NCBI RefSeq assembly: GCF_001429025.1
Contig: NZ_LMHT01000034.1
Span: forward strand, 178,888-240,361
DNA: 61,474 nt
Source of the DNA: Phenylobacterium sp. Root700
Lineage (GTDB): Bacteria; Pseudomonadota; Alphaproteobacteria; Caulobacterales; Caulobacteraceae
Reading direction: 5' to 3'
A model generated the notes under the pieces. The model had not been told where the DNA came from. It saw nothing but the letters and a program-made list of their open reading frames with translations, and searched no databases. The number at the start of each line of letters is the position of its first letter. The first letter of the stretch is position 1. The translations under genes and the position numbers were made by a program. This document shows positions 8,318 to 16,297 of the stretch, piece by piece.

Positions 8318-8956
8318 ATGTCGAAGCTAACCCTTTATGGCGCAAAAGGTTCTGGCGCGGTCGCGGTCGAGGCCGCCTTGCGGCTGATCGGCCAGGACTA
8401 CGATCTGATCGAATCCTACACCTTCGACCCCGATGACCGCGAGAGCGGCGACAAGGTGTTGGCGGCCAATCCCATGCGGCAAGTTCCCGCACTGGTGCTG
8501 GCCGGCGGCGAGGTGGTCACCGAAAGCGCCGCGATCCTGACCTGGCTGGCCGAGCAGCATCCGCAGGCCAGGCTCTGCCCCCTGCCCGGCGCGCCTGGCC
8601 GCGCGCAGTTCCTGCGCTGGATGAGCTTTGTCTCCAGCGCGATCTATTCGCTCTATTGGGTGAAGGACGATCCGTCCCGGCTGGTCCCCGATCCCGCCGG
8701 CCATAGGGCGCTGGAAGAGCGAGTGATGGACCGCATCGCCGAGTGCTGGGGGATGATGGAGCGGCAGGCGGCGCCGGGCCGCTACATCCTGGGCGAGGAG
8801 CTCAGCGTGCTCGATCTCTATGTCGCGGTGGTCTCGCGGTTCCGACCCCGGCGCGAGCGGTTCTACGCGGTCGCGCCGAGAATGGGCGAGGTGGTCCGGC
8901 GCGTCGACGCGGACCCGCGGCTGGCGGCGCTGTGGGTGGAGCGGATGGGCGGCTGA
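8318..8956 (+). CDS. glutathione S-transferase family protein
   Basis: A 212-residue GST. The N-terminal thioredoxin-like domain ('LTLYGAKGSGAVAVEAALRLIG', then 'NPMRQVPALVLAGGEVVTESAAILTWL', containing the cis-Pro and the glutamate/serine that bind glutathione) is followed by an all-helical C-terminal domain with 'GRYILGEELSVLDLYVAVVSRF'. GGGGAG lies 8 bp before the ATG. It diverges from nrdB, and the upstream NrdR-like box ends 21 bp before its start codon, so it may share that control region. Substrate unknown. Confidence 0.85.
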   Translation: MSKLTLYGAKGSGAVAVEAALRLIGQDYDLIESYTFDPDDRESGDKVLAANPMRQVPALVLAGGEVVTESAAILTWLAEQHPQARLCPLPGAPGRAQFLRWMSFVSSAIYSLYWVKDDPSRLVPDPAGHRALEERVMDRIAECWGMMERQAAPGRYILGEELSVLDLYVAVVSRFRPRRERFYAVAPRMGEVVRRVDADPRLAALWVERMGG

Positions 8957-8970
8957 CTTTTGCTAGGATG

Positions 8971-9009
8971 TCATCCCGGTTTCGGCCGCAGGCCGAAGAC
9001 CGGGACCCG
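8971..9009. repeat. palindromic intergenic repeat (TCATCCCGG...CCGGGACCC family)
   Basis: TCATCCCGGTTTCGGCC and GGCCGAAGACCGGGACCC form a long hairpin just after the GST gene. A related copy in the opposite sense lies beyond the IS element at 10095-10132, so the IS sits between two related hairpins. Confidence 0.6.
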
Positions 9010-9043
9010 TTAGCGCCGCCTGGGAGGTCGAGGCGCGGACCGT

Positions 9044-9049
9044 GCTAGA
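9044..9049. repeat. left target-site duplication of the IS481 element (GCTAGA)
   Basis: GCTAGA directly abuts the left inverted repeat. It fits the NCTAGN target known for IS481-family elements and is matched by GTTAGA (5 of 6) directly after the right end. Confidence 0.6.
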
Positions 9050-10069
9050 TGTCGAAACTATGAAGGTTGTTCACCCGGGGGCGGGTTGAGAGAGTGGTGT
9101 TGCGACACTCCAACCTCTGAACCGGGAGCCCCCGGATGAACATGCACAAGAATGCGCGCCTGACGCCCGTTGGTCGAGCCTTGCTGGCCGGTCGCGTTGA
9201 GCGTGGCTGGACGGTGAAGGCGGCTGCGGGAGCGGCCGGCGTTTCCAGAAGAACAGCGCAAAAGTGGCTGGGTCGGCATCGGCTGGGCGGCGAGCGAAGG
9301 CATCACGACCGCAGCTCGGCGCCGGGACGATGTCCGCGCCGGACGCCGGCGGAGCAGGTGGCGCGGATCGAGGCCCTGAGGCGTGAGCATCTGACCGGAC
9401 CGGTGATCGCCACGCGGCTGGGCATGGCCCGCTCGACGGTGGGGGTGATCCTGCGGCGGCTGGGGCTGGGCAAGCTGAAGGCGCTGGAGCCCAGAGCGCC
9501 GGTGGTCCGCTACGAGCGCTCGGCGCCGGGCGAGATGATCCACCTCGACATCAAGAAGCTGGGCCGTTTCGCCGTCGAAGGCCATCGGATCACCGGTGAT
9601 CGCCAGGCGGGCCGCTCGCGCAAGGCCGGCTGGGACTTCCTGCACGTCTGCGTCGATGACGCCTCGCGCCTGGCCTACACCGAGATCCTGCCCAGCGAGG
9701 GCCAGCACGACACCACCGCCTTCCTCGAGCGGGCGCTGGCCTGGCTGGGCCGCCATGGCGTCAACGTCGAGCGGGTGATGACCGACAACGGCTCGGCCTA
9801 TCGCAGCAAGCTCTTCGCCGCCGCCCTCCGGCAGGCCGGGGCCAGGCACGTCCGCACCCGGCCCTACACGCCTCGCACCAACGGCAAGGCCGAGCGCTTC
9901 ATCCAGACCAGCCTGCGGGAATGGGCCTACGCTAGGCCGTACGCCTCATCAGACCAGCGAGCCGCCGCCATCGGCCCGTGGACTGACAACTACAACACCG
10001 CCCGACCTCACGCCGGCATCAACGGTCTCACACCCTGGCAGCGTGTGAACAACCTTCTTGGAAACGACA
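9050..10069 (+). mobile_element. IS481-family insertion sequence, complete
   Basis: A 1,020-bp element. The left end (9050-9074, TGTCGAAACTATGAAGGTTG...) and the right end (10045-10069, read on the minus strand as TGTCGTTTCCAAGAAGGTTG...) are 25-bp inverted repeats agreeing at 20 positions. Their inner 13 bases, GAAGGTTGTTCAC, are identical. One intact transposase fills the interior. The flanks GCTAGA and GTTAGA fit a 6-bp NCTAGN duplication with one later change. The intact gene and well-matched ends suggest a recent or still active insertion. Confidence 0.85.
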
Positions 10070-10074
10070 GTTAG
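9136..10074 (+). CDS. IS481-family transposase
   Basis: A 312-residue transposase. The N-terminal helix-turn-helix region ('TVKAAAGAAGVSRRTAQKWLGRH', about residues 26-48) is followed by a second HTH ('ATRLGMARSTVGVILRRLGLGKL'). An rve-type catalytic core follows with Asp138 in 'HLDIKKLGRF', Asp217 in 'VMTDNGSAYRS' and Glu253 in 'PRTNGKAERFIQT', giving the DD(35)E spacing. Length and 'RYERSAPGEMIHLDIKK' are typical of IS481. The reading frame runs through the right inverted repeat. Its TAG stop (10072-10074) lies outside the element, in the duplicated target bases. Confidence 0.92.
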   Translation: MNMHKNARLTPVGRALLAGRVERGWTVKAAAGAAGVSRRTAQKWLGRHRLGGERRHHDRSSAPGRCPRRTPAEQVARIEALRREHLTGPVIATRLGMARSTVGVILRRLGLGKLKALEPRAPVVRYERSAPGEMIHLDIKKLGRFAVEGHRITGDRQAGRSRKAGWDFLHVCVDDASRLAYTEILPSEGQHDTTAFLERALAWLGRHGVNVERVMTDNGSAYRSKLFAAALRQAGARHVRTRPYTPRTNGKAERFIQTSLREWAYARPYASSDQRAAAIGPWTDNYNTARPHAGINGLTPWQRVNNLLGNDS

Positions 10075-10075
10075 A
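10070..10075. repeat. right target-site duplication of the IS481 element (GTTAGA)
   Basis: GTTAGA directly follows the right inverted repeat and differs by one base from the left copy GCTAGA. It supplies the stop codon of the transposase. Confidence 0.55.
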
Positions 10076-10094
10076 TCACGCCCATCCGGTGTTC

Positions 10095-10132
10095 ATGGGT
10101 CCCGGCCTTCCGCTGCGCTCCAGCCGGGATGA
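10095..10132. repeat. palindromic intergenic repeat
   Basis: CATGGGTCCCGGCC and GCCGGGATGAC flank a short inner hairpin (CGCTGCGCTCCAG). It belongs to the same family as 8971-9009, in opposite orientation, on the other side of the IS element. Confidence 0.55.
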
Positions 10133-10168
10133 CAGCTGTTGGCGGAGTTGCGAGGCGGCGGAGGGACC

Positions 10169-11011
10169 TTACTTCTGCGGCTTGATCGACAGGGAGAAGG
10201 CCAGCATCGAGTCTTCCTTGGTCTGCTGGCCGAAGACCATGTGCTCGCCCTTCACCTCGCGGTGGATGTAGCCGAGCGAGGTCTGCATCGCGCCCTTGCG
10301 CCAGCCGACCCCGACATGGGCGTCGCCGATCAGGGCGCTGGCCTTGTCGGTGGTCCAGCCGTCGCGGTCCCAGCCGTTGTCGCCGTGCAGCAGGTTCATG
10401 CCCACCGCCCGGCCGCTGGCCGCGGCGAACAGATACCAGCGGCCCTGGTCGCCATAGGCCGCGCCGTCGCGCACGCCCAGATCGTTCAGCCGGTCGACCG
10501 CCGCGTCGTCGCGCTTCTGGCCGACGGTCAGCATGGCCCCGGCCTCGGCCTGGCCGCCGCCGTTGGCGACGCCGATCCCGGTGTGGGGCGTCAGATTGAC
10601 GTCATAGGCGCCGGCCTCGAAGCGCACGGGCGCCCAATCGCGGGTGACGGCGATCTCATAGGCGTCGGCGTCGAACTGGGCGGCGCGGTTGTCGAGGTTC
10701 TGCGGCAGGCCGCTGGGAGAGCGCAGGGAGCCGCCGACGCTGAGCCGCAGCGAGTCGACCGCGCCGGTCTTGGTCTGGCCGAGTTTCAGCTCATTGGTCC
10801 GCCAACGGACGAGGCCGCCATCGGGCCGGGCCTGCTCGCGATCGATCAGTTTCGAGAAGTCGTCGCCCGCCGGCGCGCGGGGCGCGAAATCGGGTGCGAA
10901 GGCGGCGTCTCTCAGCCGCGAGGCGCCGGTCGCCGGCGACATATCCTGCGCGGCGACACCCGTCGCGGCGCAACAACCAAAGGCGATGGCCAGCCCAGCC
11001 AACAGCCTCAT
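10169..11011 (-). CDS. outer-membrane protein, possibly lipid A-modifying LpxR-like (DUF2219)
   Basis: I place the start at the ATG at 11011, with GGGAGG 7 bp upstream, giving 280 residues. A signal peptide (MRLLAGLAIAFGCCAATGVAAQ) is followed by a soluble-looking linker (about 25-90). Alternating hydrophobic strands typical of a beta-barrel come next ('AYEIAVTRDWAPVRFEAGAYDV', 'GRWYLFAAASGRAVGMNLL', 'VGVGWRKGAMQTSLGYIHREVK', ending 'MLAFSLSIKP'). The C-terminal strand 'TSLGYIHREVKGEHMVFGQ' recalls the lipid A deacylase LpxR/DUF2219 family, but I cannot confirm catalytic residues. It stands alone. Confidence 0.5.
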   Translation of the reverse strand: MRLLAGLAIAFGCCAATGVAAQDMSPATGASRLRDAAFAPDFAPRAPAGDDFSKLIDREQARPDGGLVRWRTNELKLGQTKTGAVDSLRLSVGGSLRSPSGLPQNLDNRAAQFDADAYEIAVTRDWAPVRFEAGAYDVNLTPHTGIGVANGGGQAEAGAMLTVGQKRDDAAVDRLNDLGVRDGAAYGDQGRWYLFAAASGRAVGMNLLHGDNGWDRDGWTTDKASALIGDAHVGVGWRKGAMQTSLGYIHREVKGEHMVFGQQTKEDSMLAFSLSIKPQK

Positions 11012-11424
11012 GATGAACCTCCCATGCCGCATCATTACGCGTGCGGCTCTACAAGCATCCTTCCATGATGGTGCGATGACGCAATGGAAAATCCGTTCAC
11101 AAATGTGGGTTTAGACGAGTTCACATCTAAGTTGATCGACCCGGCGGCGGACTTCCGTGCCAGTTCGGCACAGAGCGCCGGTTTGGGGCGCGGAGCCCGT
11201 CGGATCGCCGGGTGAGGCGCGCCTCAGCGGCCCTCCGCGCATCCGGAACACTTGCGGTCATGCGGCGCCACGACAGAGCTGGGATCGTAGCGGAAGTTAA
11301 CACCGCCTACTTCGCGCGAGCTTGTTCACCCTGCTCTTCCACCTTCGGCTCGACGTCGGCTGTCCGCCTAGTCGCCTGACGCCAATGTCCGCTGTTGCGC
11401 TGGACGGACCGGACCGCGCGTAGG
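11012..11424. other. 413-bp spacer without a recognisable gene
   Basis: The left part is AT-richer (around 11080-11120) and probably holds the promoter of the outer-membrane gene. The right part has no supported ORF. It contains one copy of the short motif GACGCCAATGTCCGCT (11378-11393) that recurs in nearby spacers. Confidence 0.4.
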
Positions 11425-12177
11425 TCATTGCGTCCAGCGTTCCAATTTTTGAGCGACATCCATCATTGTTTGATCACCTGGGCGGTGCGGTTCCTCCCAC
11501 CAGTTCATTGCCACCAGCGCAGTCCTGTAGCGCGCCGCGCCATTGCAGTAGCCTGATCGACACGAATAGAGAGGAGAAGGCAACTTGCCGCCGAGTAGAA
11601 CGATTGCGCCTCCATAGGCGATATCTGACATCGCAAGGCGCTCTTCCGACTTGAGTTCAGGAACTTGCTGCCGGGTTATTGAAATTGGCGGTAGCAAATT
11701 CGACGCGACGGAAAATTCTCCAATCGCGGCAGCGGGCTGGTGCGATGCTGCCATCCGAACCCTCGTACCTTCGCCCAACCGGGGACACTCGCCGTCCTTG
11801 GGGGGGAGGGTCACAAACGCAACGCCATTGCCGCCGAAGCTCGGGAAGCAGGCTTCACCCGCGGGAATGATGAGCTTGAAATCTGGAAACGTCGCCTCGA
11901 TGCGTTCGGCAGGTCGCGGGCGATCCTCCCAGCTCTGCCATCCCCACATCGTGACCGCAGCGGCCACTCCCAGGGACGCGAGAAGCAGTCCCACAAGCGG
12001 ACGACTGATCACATAGCAGCCGATCGATGTAACTGCGGAAGCCAGCAATACGAGGAGCATGTGTAGTGCGAGCTCGCTTTGCCCAAACGACGCCGCCGCG
12101 GGCAAAAAGAAGAAGGCCACGGCGTGCAAGGCCAGTAGTCCAGCGAATGCAAGATGGCCGACTAATCTAAGGTTCAC
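11425..12177 (-). CDS. membrane-anchored hypothetical protein
   Basis: A 250-residue protein. Three hydrophobic segments (about residues 5-28, 38-58 and 60-80) are followed by a probable periplasmic domain with six cysteines ('GEACFPSFGGNGVAF', 'GECPRLGEG', 'YSCRSGYCNGAARYRTALVAMNWW'), compatible with disulfides. No family is recognised. Codon use is clearly less GC-biased than that of neighbouring core genes, and the gene sits among spacers carrying the GACGCCAA-type motif, both suggesting an accessory locus. Confidence 0.65.
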   Translation of the reverse strand: MNLRLVGHLAFAGLLALHAVAFFFLPAAASFGQSELALHMLLVLLASAVTSIGCYVISRPLVGLLLASLGVAAAVTMWGWQSWEDRPRPAERIEATFPDFKLIIPAGEACFPSFGGNGVAFVTLPPKDGECPRLGEGTRVRMAASHQPAAAIGEFSVASNLLPPISITRQQVPELKSEERLAMSDIAYGGAIVLLGGKLPSPLYSCRSGYCNGAARYRTALVAMNWWEEPHRPGDQTMMDVAQKLERWTQ

Positions 12178-12291
12178 GCCCGCACCCTCGCCTTGATCAA
12201 GTCAACTAATGCTACCACGGATGTCCCCAAGTCTTCACTCAGGGTCCGCAGCGGGCAATGTCCTGGCCTTGCTGGGTCCGCTTCTGGGGAC

Positions 12292-12314
12292 GATGCCAAC
12301 TTCCGCTCCTGGCG
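12292..12314. repeat. copy of the short GACGCCAAYNTCCGC motif
   Basis: GATGCCAACTTCCGCTCCTGG, between the membrane-protein gene and trhO. Related copies are at 11378-11393, 14086-14108 and 14387-14403. All four lie in spacers within 3 kb. Confidence 0.4.
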
Positions 12315-12325
12315 CCAGGCGGAGG

Positions 12326-13279
12326 CTAGCGATCTGGCTTGGCCGGTGGCCCGCTGGCGAAGTGGTCGACGCCACGTGAAGCGGCCAGGGCGACCTGGCG
12401 CTGACGCTCGGCGTAGCCCGTCCGTTGTTGCGCGTCCCGCTCGCCATGGCAGGCTGGGCAGCTGACGCCGTCTTCAAAGAGCGGCGAGGCGCGCTCCTGC
12501 GGCGTTACGGGCATGCGGCAGGCGCGGCACAGCACATGGGTTCCCGGCGCAAGACCAGGGCCGAGCGCCACGCGCTGGTCGAAGACGAAGCATTCGCCCT
12601 GCCAAAGGCTGGTCGGCTCGCTCGCCGTCTCCAGGTATTTCAAGACGCCGCCGTCGAGGTGATAGACGGCGTCCAACCCTTCCGACTTCAGGAAGGCGGT
12701 CGCCTTCTCGCAGCGGATTCCACCGGTGCAGAACATGGCGATCTTCGGCGACGTCCGCCCATCCAGCAGGGCCTCGCGGTTGGCGCGGAACCAGCCTGGA
12801 AACTCCCGAAAACTACGCGTCCCTGGGTTCACGGCGCCGGCGAAGGTGCCGATCCTGACCTCGTAGTCATTGCGCGTATCGATGACGAGCGTGTCCGGCT
12901 CGCTGATCAGGGTGTTCCAGTCGTCGGCCGACAAATAGTGTCCGGCCTCCAGGGGATCGATGTGCGGCTGCCCCATGGTGACGATCTCGCGCTTGATGCG
13001 GACCTTCATTCTGTAGAACGGCATGACCGCAGCGCGGGAGATCTTCACCGATAGGCGCTCGCAACCGGGCAGCGTGCGGATATAGGCCAGCGCCGCATCG
13101 ATCCCGTCTGGCGTTCCCGCGATGGTGCCGTTGACGCCCTCCGGCGCCAGCAGCAGCGTGCCCTTGATCCCGTGCTCGGCGCAGACGCCCGCCAATCCAT
13201 CGCGCAGCTGCTCGCAATCGCTGAACGGCGAGAACCGGTAAAGGGCGGCGACACATACAGGCAGGTGGTGCTCGGTCAT
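12326..13279 (-). CDS. trhO: oxygen-dependent tRNA uridine(34) hydroxylase (rhodanese family)
   Basis: A 317-residue member of the TrhO (YceA) family, which makes 5-hydroxyuridine at tRNA position 34. The N-terminal acylphosphatase-like domain contains 'GIKGTLLLAPEGVNGTIAGT'. The rhodanese domain contains 'VIDTRNDYEVRIGTFAGAVNP' and the catalytic Cys loop 'AMFCTGGIRCEKATAFL'. The C-terminus has two CxxC pairs ('LCRACRMPV', 'SCPACHGER'), a typical zinc-binding tail. Length is normal. It lies on the same strand as greA, 144 bp downstream of it. Confidence 0.92.
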   Translation of the reverse strand: MTEHHLPVCVAALYRFSPFSDCEQLRDGLAGVCAEHGIKGTLLLAPEGVNGTIAGTPDGIDAALAYIRTLPGCERLSVKISRAAVMPFYRMKVRIKREIVTMGQPHIDPLEAGHYLSADDWNTLISEPDTLVIDTRNDYEVRIGTFAGAVNPGTRSFREFPGWFRANREALLDGRTSPKIAMFCTGGIRCEKATAFLKSEGLDAVYHLDGGVLKYLETASEPTSLWQGECFVFDQRVALGPGLAPGTHVLCRACRMPVTPQERASPLFEDGVSCPACHGERDAQQRTGYAERQRQVALAASRGVDHFASGPPAKPDR

Positions 13280-13423
13280 TTCGCGGCACCGTTGTCAGGT
13301 TAGCGGCCTAAGGGGAAGCAGCGCCGACCGGAAAATTTGGTCATAGGTCGCCTGCGAGACCTATCGAGAGCCGGCTCGACCGCCTGTGATTCATCTAGGG
13401 TTCGGAGTGTCCTCCTTAGTGAA

Positions 13424-13897
13424 TCAAATCCACTCCACCTTCGTGATCTCGTACGCTTTCAAGCCACCGGGACTTGTCACCTCGACGAGGTCGCCGCTCT
13501 CCTTGCCGATCATCGCGCGGGCGATGGGGGAGGTGATCGAAACGCGGCCCGCCTTCACATCCGCCTCATGCTCACCCACGATCTGGTAGCGAGCCGGCTC
13601 CTCTGTATCTTGGTCGATCATGGAGACGGTGGCCCCGAACTTGATCTGGCTTCCGGACAGCTTCGTGACGTCAATGACCTGCGCGCGCGCGATCATGTCG
13701 CCAATCTGAACAATTTGTCCTTCGATCCACCCCTGCCGATCCTTTGCGGCATGGTACTCGGCGTTCTCCTTCAGGTCGCCGTGGAGGCGCGCCTCCCCGA
13801 TAGCGACGGTTACGGCGGGCCGCTCGATCGTCGTAAGCCGCTTCAAGTCTTCGTCCAGGGCGCGATAGCCTTGAGACGTCATAGGCACTTTATCCAT
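13424..13897 (-). CDS. greA: transcription elongation factor GreA
   Basis: A 157-residue Gre factor that rescues backtracked RNA polymerase by stimulating transcript cleavage. The N-terminal coiled coil carries the acidic tip loop '[16 protein letters not shown]' with the conserved Asp/Glu pair. The C-terminal FKBP-like domain contains '[37 protein letters not shown]'. It starts '[14 protein letters not shown]', standard for the family. Base composition is lower in GC than the flanks, and a second greA copy elsewhere in the genome is possible. Confidence 0.92.
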   Translation of the reverse strand: MDKVPMTSQGYRALDEDLKRLTTIERPAVTVAIGEARLHGDLKENAEYHAAKDRQGWIEGQIVQIGDMIARAQVIDVTKLSGSQIKFGATVSMIDQDTEEPARYQIVGEHEADVKAGRVSITSPIARAMIGKESGDLVEVTSPGGLKAYEITKVEWI

Positions 13898-14085
13898 AGC
13901 GATTGGTGACTCGCGGTCGCTCTAGTGGAAATTTGGAGAACTCGGACGGAAGGCGCAGACGTCCCCTGCGGGGTAGGGATGGTGATCCACGGCTTGAGTA
14001 TTTAGTCGGTGGCCTTGGCTAGTTAGCACGACTACCGCCGGGAAGGCCGCCGATGTCTCATCCCAAACGCCCTGCTCTCCGCACA

Positions 14086-14108
14086 GACGCCAACTTCCGC
14101 TTCTGGCG
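14086..14108. repeat. copy of the short GACGCCAAYNTCCGC motif
   Basis: GACGCCAACTTCCGCTTCTG, in the spacer between greA and the Oxidored-like gene. It is the best-conserved copy of the four. Confidence 0.4.
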
Positions 14109-14140
14109 GCGCGTAGCTGACCTATCGCCCGGCGTCGACG

Positions 14141-14329
14141 CTAGCGGGCGGGCGGCGAGTGCTGGCCGAGAATGGCGTCGGGATCGGCTCCCATCTTGCG
14201 AACCCGATCACACCATCGGTCTAGGGCGCGCTCATAGTAGTCGAAGATGCAAGGGTCGCAGCCGCGTCGGCAGCACTCGTCCTCGTGAGGGCGAGTAGGC
14301 GGCGGAGGGATGCTTGAGGCGGTGCTCAC
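14141..14329 (-). CDS. oxidoreductase-like domain mini-protein (Cys-rich)
   Basis: A 62-residue protein starting at a GTG at 14329. The core 'PTRPHEDECCRRGCDPCIFD' followed by YYERALDRW matches the Oxidored-like domain (PF09791 type): Pro/Glu-rich start, CC-x-x-x-C-x-x-C cluster, then an aromatic helix. The domain is small, conserved from bacteria to eukaryotes, and functionally poorly defined; the cysteines may bind a metal. It stands alone between greA and the FAD oxidoreductase. Confidence 0.75.
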   Translation of the reverse strand: MSTASSIPPPPTRPHEDECCRRGCDPCIFDYYERALDRWCDRVRKMGADPDAILGQHSPPAR

Positions 14330-14386
14330 CGCCGAGGATCTAGTCGCCTTTCCGGGCCATGACCAGGTCGCGCCGCGCGTTCGAGG

Positions 14387-14403
14387 GACGCCAATGTCCG
14401 CTT
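14387..14403. repeat. copy of the short GACGCCAAYNTCCGC motif
   Basis: GACGCCAATGTCCGCTT, in the spacer before the end of the FAD oxidoreductase gene. Confidence 0.35.
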
Positions 14404-14449
14404 GGGCAAGAACGCCGACGCGTGGCGGCCCAAAGCCGCTCTCCGCCCC

Positions 14450-16297
14450 CTACCCTGGCGTCGCCACGAACTTTCGCCCGCCTGGGCCGGCGCCTTGGTG
14501 GTCGTGGCCGCTGAGTTTGTCGACGAGGGCGATGAGCTCGTCCAGGTGCTCGTCGTAGAGGCCGCGCGGGGTCGTGCCGTATTGGTTGCACAGGAAGGCG
14601 GCGGCGGCGGTGGCGACGCCGTGCTGGGCGCCGTTGCCCATCAGCTTGACCGACGAGCCGGCCACGTGGGTGACGCTGATGTGTTTGCCGGCCATCATCA
14701 GGTTGTCGATATTGGCCGAGTACAGGCAGCGGAACGGGATGCCGTAGGGCTGCTGGTCACGAACGTCCATGATCCAGTCCTTGAGGCGGAAATCGTACTT
14801 CCCCTCGCCCGGGTTCCAGGCGCAGTGGATGCAGAAGAACCCGTCATTGGCGACCAGCATGTCGTTGTAACGGGTGTGGTCGCGGATATCGTTTTCGGTG
14901 AGGACGTGGTCGCCCTTGTAGCGGCGGAACTCGCCCTGGGCGGCGACGAAGGCCATCCAGTCGAATTCGAGGTTGGCGTAGGTCTCCGGCTCTAGGTTCT
15001 TGACGTTCGAGAAGGTGCCGTACAGCGCCCGCATCAGGTAGTCGCGGACCAGCTCGCCGGAGGTGTAGGGGTCCAGCCACTGGCCGTACTCCCAGTAGTG
15101 GGTGGCTGGGAACTGCATCATCCAGGCCTGGCTGGGATCGGCGCTGAACTGGAAGGTGGCGTTGTCGGGGTTGGGGCTGGCGGCCGGGCCGGGGCCGTTC
15201 TCGGCGCCGGGCTTGGTCAGCTGGCCGCTGAGATTGGCGTAGTCCTTCGAGATCTCGGTCGCCCAGGGCACCTCGGGGAACGGCGCTGGCTGGTCGGCCA
15301 TCCGTGTACGGAAGAATAGCGTGTTGCCGTGGTGCATGTCGTCGGCGACTTCGGGGGCGTAGGGCTCGTCGTATTCCGAGCGCGCCTCGCGGCCGAACAG
15401 GGTTTCGGCGCCGGCCAGCACGCCGAGCATCGCCACGCCGCTGGTGTCGATGAACATGGCCCCCTTGAAGCGACGCTCCACCCCGCCCTTGGCCTGGACG
15501 GCGTCGACCGAGACGATGGCGTCGCCTTCGCGGGCGGCGGCGATGATCCGGTGTTCGAGGAAGACGCTCGCGGTCGGTTCGGCCTGCAGCAGCGACAGGG
15601 CCGCCAGGTCGCCGTCCGGCGTGCGCTGCGACAGCTCCAGCAGCAGCGCGCCTTGCGTGCCGCGCGGCATCAGGCCGATCTCCTTGCTGGCGTTGCCGCC
15701 GAGCACGGGACGGTCGTGGATCAGCGCCACGGTCTGGCCCAGGCGCGCGGCGGTCAGGGCCGCGGCGCAGCCGGAGACCCCGCCGCCGACCACCACCAGG
15801 TCGAAGTCGCCAGCGTCCAGCGGCTGGTCCGGCAGGCCGCGCAGCGCCTTGCGCCAGGCGCGGCTGGCTTCGTCGACCGCGTTCGGCGGGACGGTTCCGT
15901 CCTGGCTGAGGAAGATGGCGTCGCAGCGGCCGTCGAAGCCGGTCAGGTCGTGCAGCGCCAGGCTGGCCTCGCCCTTCGCAAGCGCGATCTTGCCGGCCGA
16001 TCGCCAGGCCCAGTCCTGGCCGTCGGCGCCGAACTCGGTGTCCAGCGTCACGCCGTTGATCGACAGGGTGAAGCGGCCCGGATGGTGCGGGGGCGCCCAG
16101 TCCTTGGCGCGGACGAAAACCTCGTACTCGCCCGGATCAGCGACCTCGATCAGCGTGGTCGCATCCTCGACCGGCCGCCCGAGGCCGTGGGCCAGCAGGT
16201 AGGGCGAGCCCATCTGCGTCTCGAACTGCGAGTCGAGGAGCCAGCCGCCGTAGCTGTCGAAGTCCTCGGCCTCGATCAGGATTCCGGGCGTGGTCAT
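14450..16297 (-). CDS. FAD-dependent oxidoreductase with N-terminal carbohydrate-binding-like domain
   Basis: The start is the ATG at 16297, which overlaps the TGA of the HxlR gene as ATGA; longer frames are only an open shadow of that gene. The 615-residue protein begins with a galactose-binding-like/CBM domain (about 1-140; 'ILIEAEDFDSYGGWLLDSQF', 'GEYEVFVRAKDWAPPHHPGRF'). An FAD-binding oxidoreductase of the PF12831 type follows: 'DFDLVVVGGGVSGCAAALTA' (about 165), 'GGNASKEIGLMPRG', and a C-terminal 'RCLYSANIDNLMMAGKHISV'. No signal peptide is seen. The fusion suggests action on a carbohydrate or glycoside. It is probably controlled by the HxlR partner. Confidence 0.85.
   Translation of the reverse strand: MTTPGILIEAEDFDSYGGWLLDSQFETQMGSPYLLAHGLGRPVEDATTLIEVADPGEYEVFVRAKDWAPPHHPGRFTLSINGVTLDTEFGADGQDWAWRSAGKIALAKGEASLALHDLTGFDGRCDAIFLSQDGTVPPNAVDEASRAWRKALRGLPDQPLDAGDFDLVVVGGGVSGCAAALTAARLGQTVALIHDRPVLGGNASKEIGLMPRGTQGALLLELSQRTPDGDLAALSLLQAEPTASVFLEHRIIAAAREGDAIVSVDAVQAKGGVERRFKGAMFIDTSGVAMLGVLAGAETLFGREARSEYDEPYAPEVADDMHHGNTLFFRTRMADQPAPFPEVPWATEISKDYANLSGQLTKPGAENGPGPAASPNPDNATFQFSADPSQAWMMQFPATHYWEYGQWLDPYTSGELVRDYLMRALYGTFSNVKNLEPETYANLEFDWMAFVAAQGEFRRYKGDHVLTENDIRDHTRYNDMLVANDGFFCIHCAWNPGEGKYDFRLKDWIMDVRDQQPYGIPFRCLYSANIDNLMMAGKHISVTHVAGSSVKLMGNGAQHGVATAAAAFLCNQYGTTPRGLYDEHLDELIALVDKLSGHDHQGAGPGGRKFVATPG

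Noticed and set aside
14053..14298. Plus-strand frame of 81 residues
   Set aside because: It overlaps the Oxidored-like gene on the other strand and part of it is the GACGCCAA repeat motif.
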